Source of the DNA: JAHBWV01 sp964588385
Lineage (GTDB): Bacteria > Planctomycetota > Phycisphaerae > Phycisphaerales > UBA1924
Length of the DNA: 64,000 bases
NCBI GenBank assembly: GCA_964588385.1
Contig: CAZPPG010000015.1
Coordinates: 1 to 64,000, forward strand
Reading direction: 5' to 3'
A program made the position numbers and the translations under genes. Below, one piece after another: positions 1 to 9,439 of this stretch (its first letter is position 1; each line of letters begins with the position of its first letter). Under the pieces are notes generated by a model. The model had not been told where the DNA came from. It saw nothing but the letters and a program-made list of their open reading frames with translations, and made no database searches.

Positions 1-1399
1 CCGGCCAGTCCGCGGCGATCCGGTACCACTTCTCCGCCTCGGCCCGCTGGCCGCGCCGGTAGAAGAACGTCACGGCGTCCTTCAGAAAGTTCTCGTATCC
101 GGCCGCGATGATCCGGTACGGGCGCTTGGCCGTTCGCTCGAAGGGATTCCGGTCCAGCAGCTCGCCGCTCGTGACCAGCTGGTGGTACGGCTCGATGAAG
201 TGCGGATTGGGCACGGCGACGTACGTGGCGAACTGACCCGCCTCCCAATCCAGATAGTCAAAGTACAGCTCGCCCGTGCGATAGAGCTCCTGCAGCGACT
301 GCATCACCACTCGATCCGTGTTGATGAAGTCATAGTCCTTCATCGTCTCATCGGTCGCGCGCGTCAGGCCCTGCTCGACGCCCCGCGCCGACCAGTACAA
401 CGCGTGCGCGCACGGATGCCGCCAGTCGATCGGGCCGTACTTCTGCGTGTACCGCAGCATCCGGTCCGGCTCCATCTTGTAGACGTCGACCAGCACGCGC
501 CGACGGAGGTGCGCGATGTACTTGGCCCACGGCTCCGCGAGCGTCGGGTCCGAGAGCATGTCGGCAAACGCCGCGCTCCGCGTGCCCATCTGGCGACGGA
601 TCACGTCGCGCTGCCCCGACTTGAGCAGCGTCTGGTGCAGCGCGTACCGGCGCAGCAGCTCCGCGTCGCTCCACGCCCCGTCCACGTACGTGCGGACACG
701 CTCAACCAGCGAACCCACCGCGGGGTCCTGCTTGATCAGGTCATCCAGCGAATCCGGAGCCGACACGATCGGCTGGAGCCATTCCATGTACTTCTTGACG
801 GCCGTCTCACGCGAGCGGTCCGAAGGATCCGCTCGCGGCGGATCCCCCAACACCGCCGTCCACTCCGCGGCGTTCGCTCGCTTGTAGTGGTTGTTGGCGT
901 CGTCCGTGTAGCCCTGGATTTTGTGCAGGTAAATCCACGCCAGCTCCTTGTGCAGCAGCATCGCATTGGGGTTCGCGGGAATCCCCTTGTCGCGGAGCAG
1001 GTGGATACCCGCCTGCACCCACTGCCAGCGCTCGTCGGCCGTGTTCGTCGTGACGGAGATGTTGTACGACATGTTCCAGGCGTGGAACGCCCACACCGCG
1101 GGAAACCGCGGCTGCAGGCGCGTGATCGCCCCGGAAAGCTCGATCGCCTCGTAGTACCGGCCCGCTTCCTTCAGGGTGTTGGCCCGGATCCACAGCATGT
1201 TCACGAACAGCCCGCGAAACGCCCCCATCGCGATGCCGAGCGCGACCTCCGGCGGATCGCCGTCTTCCGCCCGCTCTGTGTACGCGAGCCGGTGACGGCC
1301 GACGGACGCCGCCAGTTCCAGCGACAGGGCGCCGGAGACGGTCACGCACACGAGCATGACAAACGCCGCGACGAGCTGGACGATGCGATCGCGTGACAT
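1..1399 (-). CDS. Conserved planctomycete membrane-anchored helical-repeat protein, 3' end outside window
   Basis: The reading frame is open from an ATG at 1399 to the left edge, so about 466 residues are seen and the C terminus is missing. An N-terminal hydrophobic segment (about residues 7-27) suggests a signal anchor. The rest is helical and TPR-like, with conserved-looking stretches such as NMLWIRANTLKEAGRYYEA and RFPAVWAFHAWNMSYNIS. I recall this pattern from planctomycete proteins of unknown function; no enzyme motif is visible. It follows the ABC permease by 49 bases on the same strand and is probably the distal gene of the SPFH/ABC operon, so it may work with that transporter at the membrane. 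The frame was chosen because the codon pattern is coherent and the antisense frames give Arg-rich nonsense. Confidence 0.8.
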   Translation of the reverse strand, partial: MSRDRIVQLVAAFVMLVCVTVSGALSLELAASVGRHRLAYTERAEDGDPPEVALGIAMGAFRGLFVNMLWIRANTLKEAGRYYEAIELSGAITRLQPRFPAVWAFHAWNMSYNISVTTNTADERWQWVQAGIHLLRDKGIPANPNAMLLHKELAWIYLHKIQGYTDDANNHYKRANAAEWTAVLGDPPRADPSDRSRETAVKKYMEWLQPIVSAPDSLDDLIKQDPAVGSLVERVRTYVDGAWSDAELLRRYALHQTLLKSGQRDVIRRQMGTRSAAFADMLSDPTLAEPWAKYIAHLRRRVLVDVYKMEPDRMLRYTQKYGPIDWRHPCAHALYWSARGVEQGLTRATDETMKDYDFINTDRVVMQSLQELYRTGELYFDYLDWEAGQFATYVAVPNPHFIEPYHQLVTSGELLDRNPFERTAKRPYRIIAAGYENFLKDAVTFFYRRGQRAEAEKWYRIAADWP

Positions 1400-1448
1400 G
1401 CCGCTGCTCCTGCACGCGGGCCGGCTCTCGCCTCGACCCGCACCACCA

Positions 1449-3389
1449 TTACTGCCCCGAGTAGGTCGCCAGTTCGCGCCGTCTGAAGATCAGGACGGCC
1501 ATGCCGTACAGGGCGGCCGTCCACGCCAGAAGCACCGCCACGCCGCCGAACGTCGATTGCACCGACAGCAATCGGCCGTCCACCAACTTTGCGGTGGGCT
1601 TCAGCTCCGCATAGATCGCGAAGACCTTCTGCACGACGGTCGCGATCCAGGTGGCCACTGTCTGAAGGTAGAGCGTTTCGCCCTTGGTCGTCGTGGTCCC
1701 GTAGTTCTCGATCGCGTCCTTGAGATACCCAGCGCCCTCCGCCATGAAGAACGTTCCCATCGCCACGATGCAGGCCACTGGGAAGCTCACAAAGGTCGAG
1801 GCCCAGATCGTCAGCATCGAGAGAAACGCCAGCTTTACCAGCAGCACGATCATCACCCGCACAAAGTTCGAGCGGTAGCTCCCCACCGAGTACGAGATCT
1901 CCAGCCCGTCGCGCGGAAAGCTGATCGTGCTCGGGTTCATGTACCCGGTCTCGCCGTCAGCGTTGAGGACAATCAGCTCAAGACTCCCGTCCGGCGTGAT
2001 CGCGTTGGAAGTCAGGGACACCGTGTGCCACGTCCCGAGCCCCGATTCGCGCACCATCTGTCCCGCCTGGTTCACCACAAACGTGAGGCGAGCGGTCTGA
2101 TCGGGACGGTTGGATCCCATGTCCACGCGATAGCGAAGCGTCAGCGCCGCGCCCATCGCCTTGGCCCGGCCCAGCCCGTAAAAGCGGAAGGTCTCCCACT
2201 TGCCCGGCTCGATCGCTCGATACGAATCCAGCAGGCTCTTGAACAGGTCGCTCTCAACCTGCTCGCGTCGCTCGGGGTCCTTGGCAAACTCCGGCTCGCG
2301 GATGCGCTCGTTCTCGATGTAGCCGGTCACCGCCTTCTGGAACTCCTCGTCGGACCTGCTGTACGGCATCGTCGGACCGATGGAGACCCGGGCCGCGAGC
2401 ACCTGCGTCTCGAGCACAAGGCGATCCTCGCTGATCACCTCACCGCCCGACGCGACATACGGTGCGTCCTCCCCGCGGGCGGGCTGCGAACGAAGATACT
2501 CCGTGAACAGAAAGATCGTCGTCCCGCACACGGCCATCAGCACCGCCGCCAGCGTGACCACTCCCAGCCACTTGCCCAGCAGGTACTGCCACGGCGCGAC
2601 CGGCTTGGTGACCGTCTGCCAGATCACCTTGTCCCGCTGCTCGCCGGTCACCGTTGAAGCCGAGAAGAAGAGCGTCAGCAACGCCACAACCCAGAACGCC
2701 CCGCCCGTCGCGTACTGCAGGAACGCCTGCACGCGATACCGCAGGGGCTGCTCCTCATTCAACAGCAGCGGCAGCGATGCCAGCAGCAGCAAGAGCAGCA
2801 CGATGAAGATCAGCGAGACCTTCATCCGCACCGCCTCCGCCAGCACGTTCTTTGCAATCGCAAACACCGGACCCGGTCCGGACAGCAGCAGCCGCGCCCC
2901 CTGCATCAATGCAGTGAAGCTCGCCGCCAGCACCGTCAGACCCAGCGTGAGCTGCGCCAGCCCCGGCATGCCGAACACCCGCTGGAGCGGCCACGCGATC
3001 AGCACCGCCACCAGCGCGAGGAACAGATACGTCAGACCAAGCCCCAGCCAGATGATCACGAGCGCCAAGCCCGCCGCGGACGCCGCGCCAACCGCAACGC
3101 CGGTGACGATCGAACCGCCCCGCAGCACCCTTTCCACAGCCCGCAGACCAGTATCCACAACGGTCGTGTCACCGCGCGCCTTCTCCGCGTCCGGGGCGGC
3201 GCCCTCCGTCGCCCGCTGCTCGAGCATCGAGATCAGCTCAGAGACTTCGGACCCCGGCGCGTTGCGCACCACCATGTACGACGCGAAGAGCGCGATCGCC
3301 ACCCCCACGACCACGAGGGACGCGACGATCTTGAACACCCTGGACTTCTGCAGCGCATCGGCGCGCCGAAGGAACTCTCGGATGTTCAC
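1449..3389 (-). CDS. ABC-2 type transporter permease (646 aa)
   Basis: Large membrane protein with an N-terminal segment near residues 22-42, a cluster of hydrophobic segments around residues 95-260 and further segments near the C terminus (about 505-545 and 615-635). The region between is a soluble, probably extracytoplasmic domain of more than 200 residues. The segment with VIWQTVTKPVAPWQYLLGKW matches the cytoplasmic coupling region of ABC-2 permeases. Translation starts at a GTG whose last bases overlap the TGA of the ABC ATPase gene (GTGA overlap), so the two are translationally coupled and almost certainly form one transporter. The substrate is unknown; no resistance or polysaccharide-export signature is visible. 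Confidence 0.88.
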   Translation of the reverse strand: MNIREFLRRADALQKSRVFKIVASLVVVGVAIALFASYMVVRNAPGSEVSELISMLEQRATEGAAPDAEKARGDTTVVDTGLRAVERVLRGGSIVTGVAVGAASAAGLALVIIWLGLGLTYLFLALVAVLIAWPLQRVFGMPGLAQLTLGLTVLAASFTALMQGARLLLSGPGPVFAIAKNVLAEAVRMKVSLIFIVLLLLLLASLPLLLNEEQPLRYRVQAFLQYATGGAFWVVALLTLFFSASTVTGEQRDKVIWQTVTKPVAPWQYLLGKWLGVVTLAAVLMAVCGTTIFLFTEYLRSQPARGEDAPYVASGGEVISEDRLVLETQVLAARVSIGPTMPYSRSDEEFQKAVTGYIENERIREPEFAKDPERREQVESDLFKSLLDSYRAIEPGKWETFRFYGLGRAKAMGAALTLRYRVDMGSNRPDQTARLTFVVNQAGQMVRESGLGTWHTVSLTSNAITPDGSLELIVLNADGETGYMNPSTISFPRDGLEISYSVGSYRSNFVRVMIVLLVKLAFLSMLTIWASTFVSFPVACIVAMGTFFMAEGAGYLKDAIENYGTTTTKGETLYLQTVATWIATVVQKVFAIYAELKPTAKLVDGRLLSVQSTFGGVAVLLAWTAALYGMAVLIFRRRELATYSGQ

Positions 3390-4705
3390 GTGGAACGCCT
3401 CCGCTCTTCTCCCTCGTCCTCGTCGTAGGTCGAGAGCAGCGAATCAATCACGCCCTCGTCCACATCCGCGTCCCGCGCGGGCGCCGGCTCGGCCGCCCCG
3501 GGCAACGGTGCGCCCGCCACTCGCTCGTCCCGCACCGAACCCCCACCCTGAGCCCCGCTCCCATCGGAGCCGGCAGGCACGCCGGAGACAAGCGAGTCGA
3601 TGACCGACACGTCCGGCCCTGACCCCGCCGTCGGACCTCGGGCCACGCGTTCTTCAACGATCGCCGCCGCCGGACGCTCGTCCTCCTCCGTGAGCAGCCG
3701 ATCGATCAGCCCCTCGCCCTCGTCGCCAGCGCCCCCCTTGAGGAACGCCGCCGTCTGGCCGCCATGCGTCGCGCCGCTCGTGCCGAGCCGCTCCAACTGA
3801 GCGCGTGCCACGATGTCGAGGAACAACTCTTCCAGGCGTTGGCGCGGCTTGGCCACGCGGATCACCCCCGTGCCCGAACGGCGTCGGAGCATCGCGTCGA
3901 TCTCGCTCACCGTCGCGTCGTCCAAAGGCTCTGACTCGATCGTCATGCGGTCCGTCGCCGAGAGCAGCGAATCGCACGTGCCCTCGGCGCGGATCCTCCC
4001 GCCGTACAGGATCACCATGCGATCGACGCAGTCCTCCACGTCCGCCAGCAGGTGACTGGAGAGCAGCACCGTCTTGCCGCGTCGACCCAGTTCGATGATC
4101 AGGTCCTTCACCTGTCGCGTGCCGATCGGATCAAGCCCCGTCGTCGGCTCGTCGAGAATCAGGAAGTCCGGGTCATTAATCAGCGCCTGGGCGATGCCGA
4201 TGCGCCGCTGCATGCCCTTGGAATACTCACGCACCTGCCGGAACTGCGCCCCCGACAGCCCCACCATCTCCAGCAACTCTTCAATGCGCCGCATCCGCGT
4301 GCGTCGCTCGATGCTGAAGAGTTTCCCGTAATAATCCAGCGTCTCCCGCGCGTTCAGGAACGGATAGAGGTACGACTCTTCGGGCAGATACCCGATCCGG
4401 CGCTTGGTCTCCACATCCGTCGGAGGCCGCCCGAAGACGGCCAAACGCCCGGAAGTCGGACGCAACAGCCCGAGCATCAGCTTGATCGTCGTGCTCTTGC
4501 CGGAGCCGTTCGGACCGAGCAGCCCGAACACCTCACGCGGCCGGATCTCAAACGAGATCGAGTCCACCGCGCGAGCACGATCCCGCATCCAGAAGTCCTT
4601 GAAAATCTTCGTCAGTCCCTGGCACGCCACGACGGACTGACCGCCCGCGACGCCCGACGACGCGACGCCCCCACTGCCAGCTCCGATCGTCGAACCGATC
4701 GCCAT
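3386..4705 (-). CDS. ABC transporter ATP-binding protein with long C-terminal tail carrying a thrice-repeated motif
   Basis: 439 residues from the ATG at 4705; longer frames upstream run into non-coding-like Arg/Gly-rich sequence. Walker A GPNGSGKST (64-72), the signature-like YSKGMQRR (161-168), Walker B FLILDEP (181-187) and the H-loop His218 are all present, typical of CcmA/GldA-like ATPases paired with ABC-2 permeases. After the ATPase (about residue 310) there is a tail of some 125 residues, acidic and Gly/Ala-rich, in which LIDRLL (333-338), VIDSLV (368-373) and VIDSLL (419-424) recur, two of them followed by acidic residues. The stop overlaps the permease start. The tail is unusual for the family and may be a docking segment for a partner; that part is inference. 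Confidence 0.92.
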   Translation of the reverse strand: MAIGSTIGAGSGGVASSGVAGGQSVVACQGLTKIFKDFWMRDRARAVDSISFEIRPREVFGLLGPNGSGKSTTIKLMLGLLRPTSGRLAVFGRPPTDVETKRRIGYLPEESYLYPFLNARETLDYYGKLFSIERRTRMRRIEELLEMVGLSGAQFRQVREYSKGMQRRIGIAQALINDPDFLILDEPTTGLDPIGTRQVKDLIIELGRRGKTVLLSSHLLADVEDCVDRMVILYGGRIRAEGTCDSLLSATDRMTIESEPLDDATVSEIDAMLRRRSGTGVIRVAKPRQRLEELFLDIVARAQLERLGTSGATHGGQTAAFLKGGAGDEGEGLIDRLLTEEDERPAAAIVEERVARGPTAGSGPDVSVIDSLVSGVPAGSDGSGAQGGGSVRDERVAGAPLPGAAEPAPARDADVDEGVIDSLLSTYDEDEGEERRRST

Positions 4706-4758
4706 GAGTCGCTCCACGCCCCGAGCGCACGCCGCGGCGCGCACCGGGCTGCTTGGGG

Positions 4759-6177
4759 TTACGTCGACGGCCGAACGCCCGTTTCCGTCCGGTACTTGTC
4801 CTTCTGCTGGTCCAGCTTCCGCTGCTCGGCCGCTCGCTCGGTTGAGATCCGCTTGTACGCGCGGTCCAGATCCTTGATGATCTGCGGATCCTGATTGATG
4901 ATCAGCTCGAGGCCCCGCGCGCCCGGCGGCAGCACGAGCGTCTGCACGATATCCCGCGCCTGCAGCGACGCGTACGCGTCGAGCCACGCCTGACGCAGCG
5001 TCAGATCGGGATTCTCCGCAAACTGATCGGCCCGCGCCTTGAAGAGCGAGTACTCCGCCCGGCGCGTGTTCACCTCGCGCGACGCGTACAGCCGCGCCTC
5101 GCTCATGATCGCGCTCGCCTCGCCCGCCAGACGCAGCTCCCGCATCTGGCCGTCGATCTCGACCGGCTTTCCATCCAGCGCGGCATGGATCCGCGCCAGA
5201 ACCGTCTCCGCCCCCGCGTTGTCGCCTTTGGCCAGCGCCAGCTCGTACTCGGAGATCCACTCAAGCAGCGGCGTCGCCGCCTCGCCCGCCATCGCGCTCA
5301 ACGTCTCGGACGCCTCGCCCTGGGCCTGCTCGCGCCGCTCCGCGGCCTTGGACGCCGCAGACTCAACCTCGATGAATCGAGGCCGCACATTCAGCGGCGG
5401 AATCTTGTCGTCCAGATACAGCCGCTCGATCTCAACGCCGAGGGCCAGGTCGTCGATCATCGCCTGGGCAAGCTCCTTTGCCATTGAAGCAACCGACCCG
5501 GTATCGTCCGAAGACTGCTTGAGCAACCGCTCGATCGGCGTCTGCGCAACCGCGTGCATGATGCCGCGCGAGATCGCAGCCCGCAGGATCCTCTCCTCCT
5601 GCTCGGGGTGCACGTTCTCGGCCCACTTGAGCGCATCCGACCGACGATACGTCGCACGCCAGCGCGTGTGCGCGATGTTGCTGTCACCCGTGATCAAAGA
5701 GCCGTCGATCCCCGGCTTGAGCACGCTCGTCGCAGGCAGCTTGTCGATCGGAAGGTCGCGGCTCTTCTCCTGCACATACGGCCAGAACTCCGAGTCCAGC
5801 TGCAGCGGCTTGCCGGCCCGCTGGACCTTCACCATGTCGCCGAACGGATACGGCGCGCTGGGCTGAAAGCCCGGGGGCAACTCGCCCCCCGACGCCCGCC
5901 CGAAGAGCAGTCGAATGCCGACCTCGCCCTCGCGCACCGACCGGAAGCCCGAGAGGAGAAACAACGCCGCGATGACCACCATCGCGCCCTGCAACAGGTG
6001 GAACGTGATGCGCAGCGCCTCGGCCAGCGACTGATTCGCGGGATCCATGAGAGACGCCGCGGACGCCTCCCCGTCCTCCCCATCGCGGCGCAGCGTCACC
6101 GAAGCCGCCCGTCGCGCCGACGATGGCCCCTCGTCCGGGCCGATCGGCTCAAGTCCTTCAGGGAGCTGCTCGCTCAT
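4759..6177 (-). CDS. SPFH/band-7 protein, HflK-like
   Basis: 472 residues: a variable, acidic N-terminal region, one transmembrane segment at about residues 61-81 (FHLLQGAMVVIAALFLLSGF), then a band-7 domain starting at SVREGEVGIRLLFG and a long charged helical region rich in Ala, Glu and Arg (about 260-460). This is the HflK arrangement: an oligomeric membrane scaffold that in other bacteria surrounds FtsH and limits its proteolysis. The ATG overlaps the stop of the next SPFH gene (ATGA), so the two are coupled as HflK and HflC normally are. A third SPFH protein lies upstream. No ftsH gene is in the window, and the link here is to an ABC transporter instead. Confidence 0.85.
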   Translation of the reverse strand: MSEQLPEGLEPIGPDEGPSSARRAASVTLRRDGEDGEASAASLMDPANQSLAEALRITFHLLQGAMVVIAALFLLSGFRSVREGEVGIRLLFGRASGGELPPGFQPSAPYPFGDMVKVQRAGKPLQLDSEFWPYVQEKSRDLPIDKLPATSVLKPGIDGSLITGDSNIAHTRWRATYRRSDALKWAENVHPEQEERILRAAISRGIMHAVAQTPIERLLKQSSDDTGSVASMAKELAQAMIDDLALGVEIERLYLDDKIPPLNVRPRFIEVESAASKAAERREQAQGEASETLSAMAGEAATPLLEWISEYELALAKGDNAGAETVLARIHAALDGKPVEIDGQMRELRLAGEASAIMSEARLYASREVNTRRAEYSLFKARADQFAENPDLTLRQAWLDAYASLQARDIVQTLVLPPGARGLELIINQDPQIIKDLDRAYKRISTERAAEQRKLDQQKDKYRTETGVRPST

Positions 6178-7277
6178 CGATCACCCCCGCGCTCCGCGCC
6201 GTCGGCAGCCGTCACGGGTTCGCCGGCGGGCCGACCGTCGGGCACACCCGCCTCCTCGTTCTCCTGCTCGACAACCGTCCGCAGCCACTCGGGACTGAAA
6301 CCCGAGGCCGGAACCTCGCCACGCTTGAGCCCGTTGAACAGATCCGGACGGAACAGATCAAATCCCGGCATCGTCGTCGGGAAGACGAGCGTGATTCGGC
6401 GGCTCATCACCGTCGCCATGAACTCGACGTTGCGGAGGAAGATCGCAAGCTCGGGGAAGGTGTTCATCTGCCCGAGGAACTTCGCGCCCTCAATGTCGCC
6501 CTGCGTGCGGATCTCCTCCGCCCTCGCGCTGGCGAACGCCCGAATCGTCTCCGCCTTGGCCTTGGCCGAGCTACGAATCGCCTCGGCCGAGCTGGCGCCC
6601 TGCGCCTCGATCTCCTTGACCAGGCGGTCCCGGTCCGCGGCCATGCGATCAAAGACGGCCGTGGTCGTCTCCTCGGGCAGCACGACGCGGTTGATCCCCA
6701 CTGCTTCCACCACGATGCCGGATGAGTCCAGCGACTGCCCGCCCGAGCCCGTGCCCGTCATCGCCGCCAGCACCCGCGACTCAAGCTCCGGAAGCTTGGA
6801 GCTTCCCTCGCTCGTGAAAAGCTCGTCCATGCGATAGCGGCTCGTCTCGGACAATCCGCTCCGCAGCGCGGATCGAAGGATCTCTTCGGCCCGACGGTAG
6901 TGGTCCGCCTCGCGCTCGCCCGCGTTTGAGAACCGCTGGAAGAACGCCAGGGGATCCCGAACGCTCCACGTGACGAACGCCTCGACGACGATCTGCCGAT
7001 CGTCCGCCGTCTGCTGCGTCTCGCTCCGCGCCTGCAGGAAACGCACCCGTGTGTCGTACTTCGTGACCGACTGAATCGGGTACGGCGCCTTGAAGTGCAG
7101 ACCCGCCTTGGTGATGGTCGAGTTCTCACCCGCCTCGCCGAAGGTGGTCACGACCGCCACCTCCGTGAAGCGGAGCGAGTACGTCACCATCCGCGACAAG
7201 AGCGCCACCAGCACCACCGCCGCCACGACGATCATCAGCTGAACCTTCACCTTCGGCTCCTCATTGCGGCGTTGCAT
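6174..7277 (-). CDS. SPFH/band-7 protein, HflC-like
   Basis: 367 residues with one N-terminal transmembrane segment (about residues 13-30) and the HflC-type band-7 domain: TEVAVVTTFGEAG, then GLHFKAPYPIQSVTKYD and VTWSVRDPLAFFQRF, the last matching the HflC 'kDPLaFy' strand. A charged helical segment with repeated AKAKAE-type stretches (about 225-270) is the usual SPFH coiled coil. I used the ATG at 7277; a TTG one codon upstream is also possible, with a GAAGG Shine-Dalgarno six bases before it. It overlaps the HflK-like gene downstream by four bases. Likely role: hetero-oligomeric membrane microdomain scaffold or protease modulator together with its neighbours. Confidence 0.85.
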   Translation of the reverse strand: MQRRNEEPKVKVQLMIVVAAVVLVALLSRMVTYSLRFTEVAVVTTFGEAGENSTITKAGLHFKAPYPIQSVTKYDTRVRFLQARSETQQTADDRQIVVEAFVTWSVRDPLAFFQRFSNAGEREADHYRRAEEILRSALRSGLSETSRYRMDELFTSEGSSKLPELESRVLAAMTGTGSGGQSLDSSGIVVEAVGINRVVLPEETTTAVFDRMAADRDRLVKEIEAQGASSAEAIRSSAKAKAETIRAFASARAEEIRTQGDIEGAKFLGQMNTFPELAIFLRNVEFMATVMSRRITLVFPTTMPGFDLFRPDLFNGLKRGEVPASGFSPEWLRTVVEQENEEAGVPDGRPAGEPVTAADGAERGGDR

Positions 7278-7360
7278 CAACGCACGCCTTCAATCACTTC
7301 ACAACCCGACGGGACAGATCCAGACGCCGAGCCAACGCCAACCGGGCCGCGCCCGCACGC

Positions 7361-9439
7361 TTACTCCTCACCGTCCGCCGAATCCTTCGGATCGAACACG
7401 TCAACGCCCGTGTCCTTGTCCTCCAACTGCATCCGCATCATCACCTCGGGCGAGGTGATGTACGTGCGAGCGTCCTGCATCGATTTCTTCAGCGCATCAA
7501 AGTACAGACCGGCCTGATAGATCGCCGGAGCCGCGGCATACGCCACCGCCTGTCCGCGATACCGGGCCGCTCTTCCTCTCTCTGCCATGTGCTTGGTCCA
7601 CCGCGCCGCGCGCGCGTCGTGGATCGACGCCGCCGCACTCCCGCCGGCCCGATCCAACAGCTTCTCGACCTCTGCCTCCTTCACGGCGATCGCGTCTGCC
7701 GCGGCGCCGGCCCTCTGCATCTCCTCAAGCTCAAGAAGAGAGGCCGCGATCGAATCAGCAAGCTCCACGCCGCCCACAACCTCCGTCAGAGACTGGATCG
7801 CTTCCGCCCTGGCCGAGTCCAGACGGGCCAGCGCCCGCTGCTCGGCCTTCACGACGCCCTCGTAGTTCGCCGCCACCTTGCGAGGCGGATGGACGCCCTC
7901 GATCCCGACGAACACGACCTCGACGCCCGCATCGATCGCGTTGTACGCCTCCGTGATCTCAACCCGCAGCGCCTCGGAGATCTCGACCCGGCGCGGGCCG
8001 AGCAGATCCTCAAGCGCGATGCCCGCGAGGTACCGCATCGCCTCGCGCTGGCCCACAGCACGCAGCAACGGCTCGCGCACCTCGGGCGTCGCCAGGCGAT
8101 CGAACTTCTCCACATCCGAGACCACGAAGTGCATCGGGATCTCCGCCGCCACAATCGCGACGTCCCGCTTGTTCGAGCCCGACGTGCGCCCCGATGCCTG
8201 CACCACCGCGTAGATCTCTTCCGTCGCGTGGTCGTTCGTCCAGAGAATCGGGCCCTCGCCGCCCGGAGGGGGTGTGCCAAGGTTGATCACCCGCGCACCC
8301 GTCGTCGTGCGGCTGCGCGCCACGACCTTCCCGTCCGCCCCCCGCTCCTCGTGCTCGGGAATCTCAACCCGCTCTATCGGCCAGGGCAGCTTGAAGTGCA
8401 GACCAGGACCGATGTCGGCCCTCGCAATGCTCCCGAACCGAAGCACCATGCCGCGCTGGTGGGGCTGCAGCACCACGACAGCCGAGAGACCCCACACAAT
8501 CAGCGCGGTCATAGCGATCAACCGCCAGAACGAGCGGCTGAGCAACTGGTAGAACCAGCCGCGTTGCACGTTGAAGCCCAGCTGGTAATCGAGCGCCTCA
8601 CCGATCGAGCGGACGACACGATCAGGAGCCGCAACAAACCGGAGCGTGAGCGAGTCGAGCGCCAGACGAGGAGGCTCTCCCGCGCGGCGCGGCCGGTACA
8701 GCTCCAGCAGGAACGAGACCGCCGCCTCCGCGCCGAAGTACACCATCGAGATCGGGAATCCGATCACCAGCAGCCGCAGCACCGTGTCCGGACCCGCCTT
8801 GTCAACGAACAACCCGATCGCAATCGCCAAGCCGGCCAGCGCGGCGGCCACGGCGTAGGCAGCGCCCGCTCGCAGGTACACCCAGGCCGGCTGCTTCGCC
8901 ATACCCGAGATGAATCGCGCAAAGATGAACCCGATGAACGCGACGCCAAGACCGATCGCCGTGCCCCACCCGGCCATTCGGGAGAGGGGGGACGCCGCGG
9001 GATCCGCGACCTGGGCCACGCGAGCCATGAACGCCCCGACGCCGGCAAACCTCCAGAGACCCAGACCCACCAGAAGCAACGCGATCACGATGCTCCACGC
9101 GGGCATGGCGAACCGAAGCACGGCCGCAAGACGCTTGGCCGCGACCCGAAGCTCGCTCGCCGAATCCTGGAAAACACTCGCGCCCGCCGCGCCGGATTGC
9201 TCGAACTGCTCGGCCTCGATCGCCTCGATGCGCTCGCGAACATGCTGGTCGTACACAACGATCAGAAACAACCAGACCGGGATGCCGATCGCGATCATGA
9301 TCGCAGCGGACAACCCGAAGTGATTGCCCGAAAGCCCCCCGTAAACCGCGATGCTCGCTGCCATCAGCGTCTGAAGCACGATGCCTAAGACGCTGACGTT
9401 GCGTGCTTTGCGATACGAGAGGTAATCCGCTCTGCTCAT
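7361..9439 (-). CDS. Polytopic SPFH protein: about seven membrane segments fused to an HflK-like band-7 domain
   Basis: 692 residues. The first ~320 residues hold several hydrophobic segments (roughly 12-34, 42-64, 113-135, 153-178, 186-212, 220-246 and 287-311). A band-7 domain follows, beginning at VVVLQPHQRGMVLRFG and GPGLHFKLPWPIERVEIPE, with the HflK-type GVEVVFVGIEGVHPPRKVA and a long Ala/Glu/Arg coiled-coil region. Classical HflK has a single anchor, so a polytopic N-terminal half is a distinct architecture. The ATG at 9439 has GAGG five bases upstream and is the first gene of the operon. The adjacent HflC-like and HflK-like genes suggest a three-component SPFH assembly. Function beyond scaffolding is not deducible. 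Confidence 0.88.
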   Translation of the reverse strand: MSRADYLSYRKARNVSVLGIVLQTLMAASIAVYGGLSGNHFGLSAAIMIAIGIPVWLFLIVVYDQHVRERIEAIEAEQFEQSGAAGASVFQDSASELRVAAKRLAAVLRFAMPAWSIVIALLLVGLGLWRFAGVGAFMARVAQVADPAASPLSRMAGWGTAIGLGVAFIGFIFARFISGMAKQPAWVYLRAGAAYAVAAALAGLAIAIGLFVDKAGPDTVLRLLVIGFPISMVYFGAEAAVSFLLELYRPRRAGEPPRLALDSLTLRFVAAPDRVVRSIGEALDYQLGFNVQRGWFYQLLSRSFWRLIAMTALIVWGLSAVVVLQPHQRGMVLRFGSIARADIGPGLHFKLPWPIERVEIPEHEERGADGKVVARSRTTTGARVINLGTPPPGGEGPILWTNDHATEEIYAVVQASGRTSGSNKRDVAIVAAEIPMHFVVSDVEKFDRLATPEVREPLLRAVGQREAMRYLAGIALEDLLGPRRVEISEALRVEITEAYNAIDAGVEVVFVGIEGVHPPRKVAANYEGVVKAEQRALARLDSARAEAIQSLTEVVGGVELADSIAASLLELEEMQRAGAAADAIAVKEAEVEKLLDRAGGSAAASIHDARAARWTKHMAERGRAARYRGQAVAYAAAPAIYQAGLYFDALKKSMQDARTYITSPEVMMRMQLEDKDTGVDVFDPKDSADGEE

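Noticed and set aside
182..1396. 404-codon plus-strand open frame opposite the partial membrane protein gene
   Set aside because: Arg/His/Val-rich composition typical of the antisense of a high-G+C gene; the minus frame gives a coherent conserved protein.
7589..9388. 599-codon plus-strand frame opposite the polytopic SPFH gene
   Set aside because: Arg/His/Asp-rich shadow; the minus strand has membrane helices and a band-7 domain.
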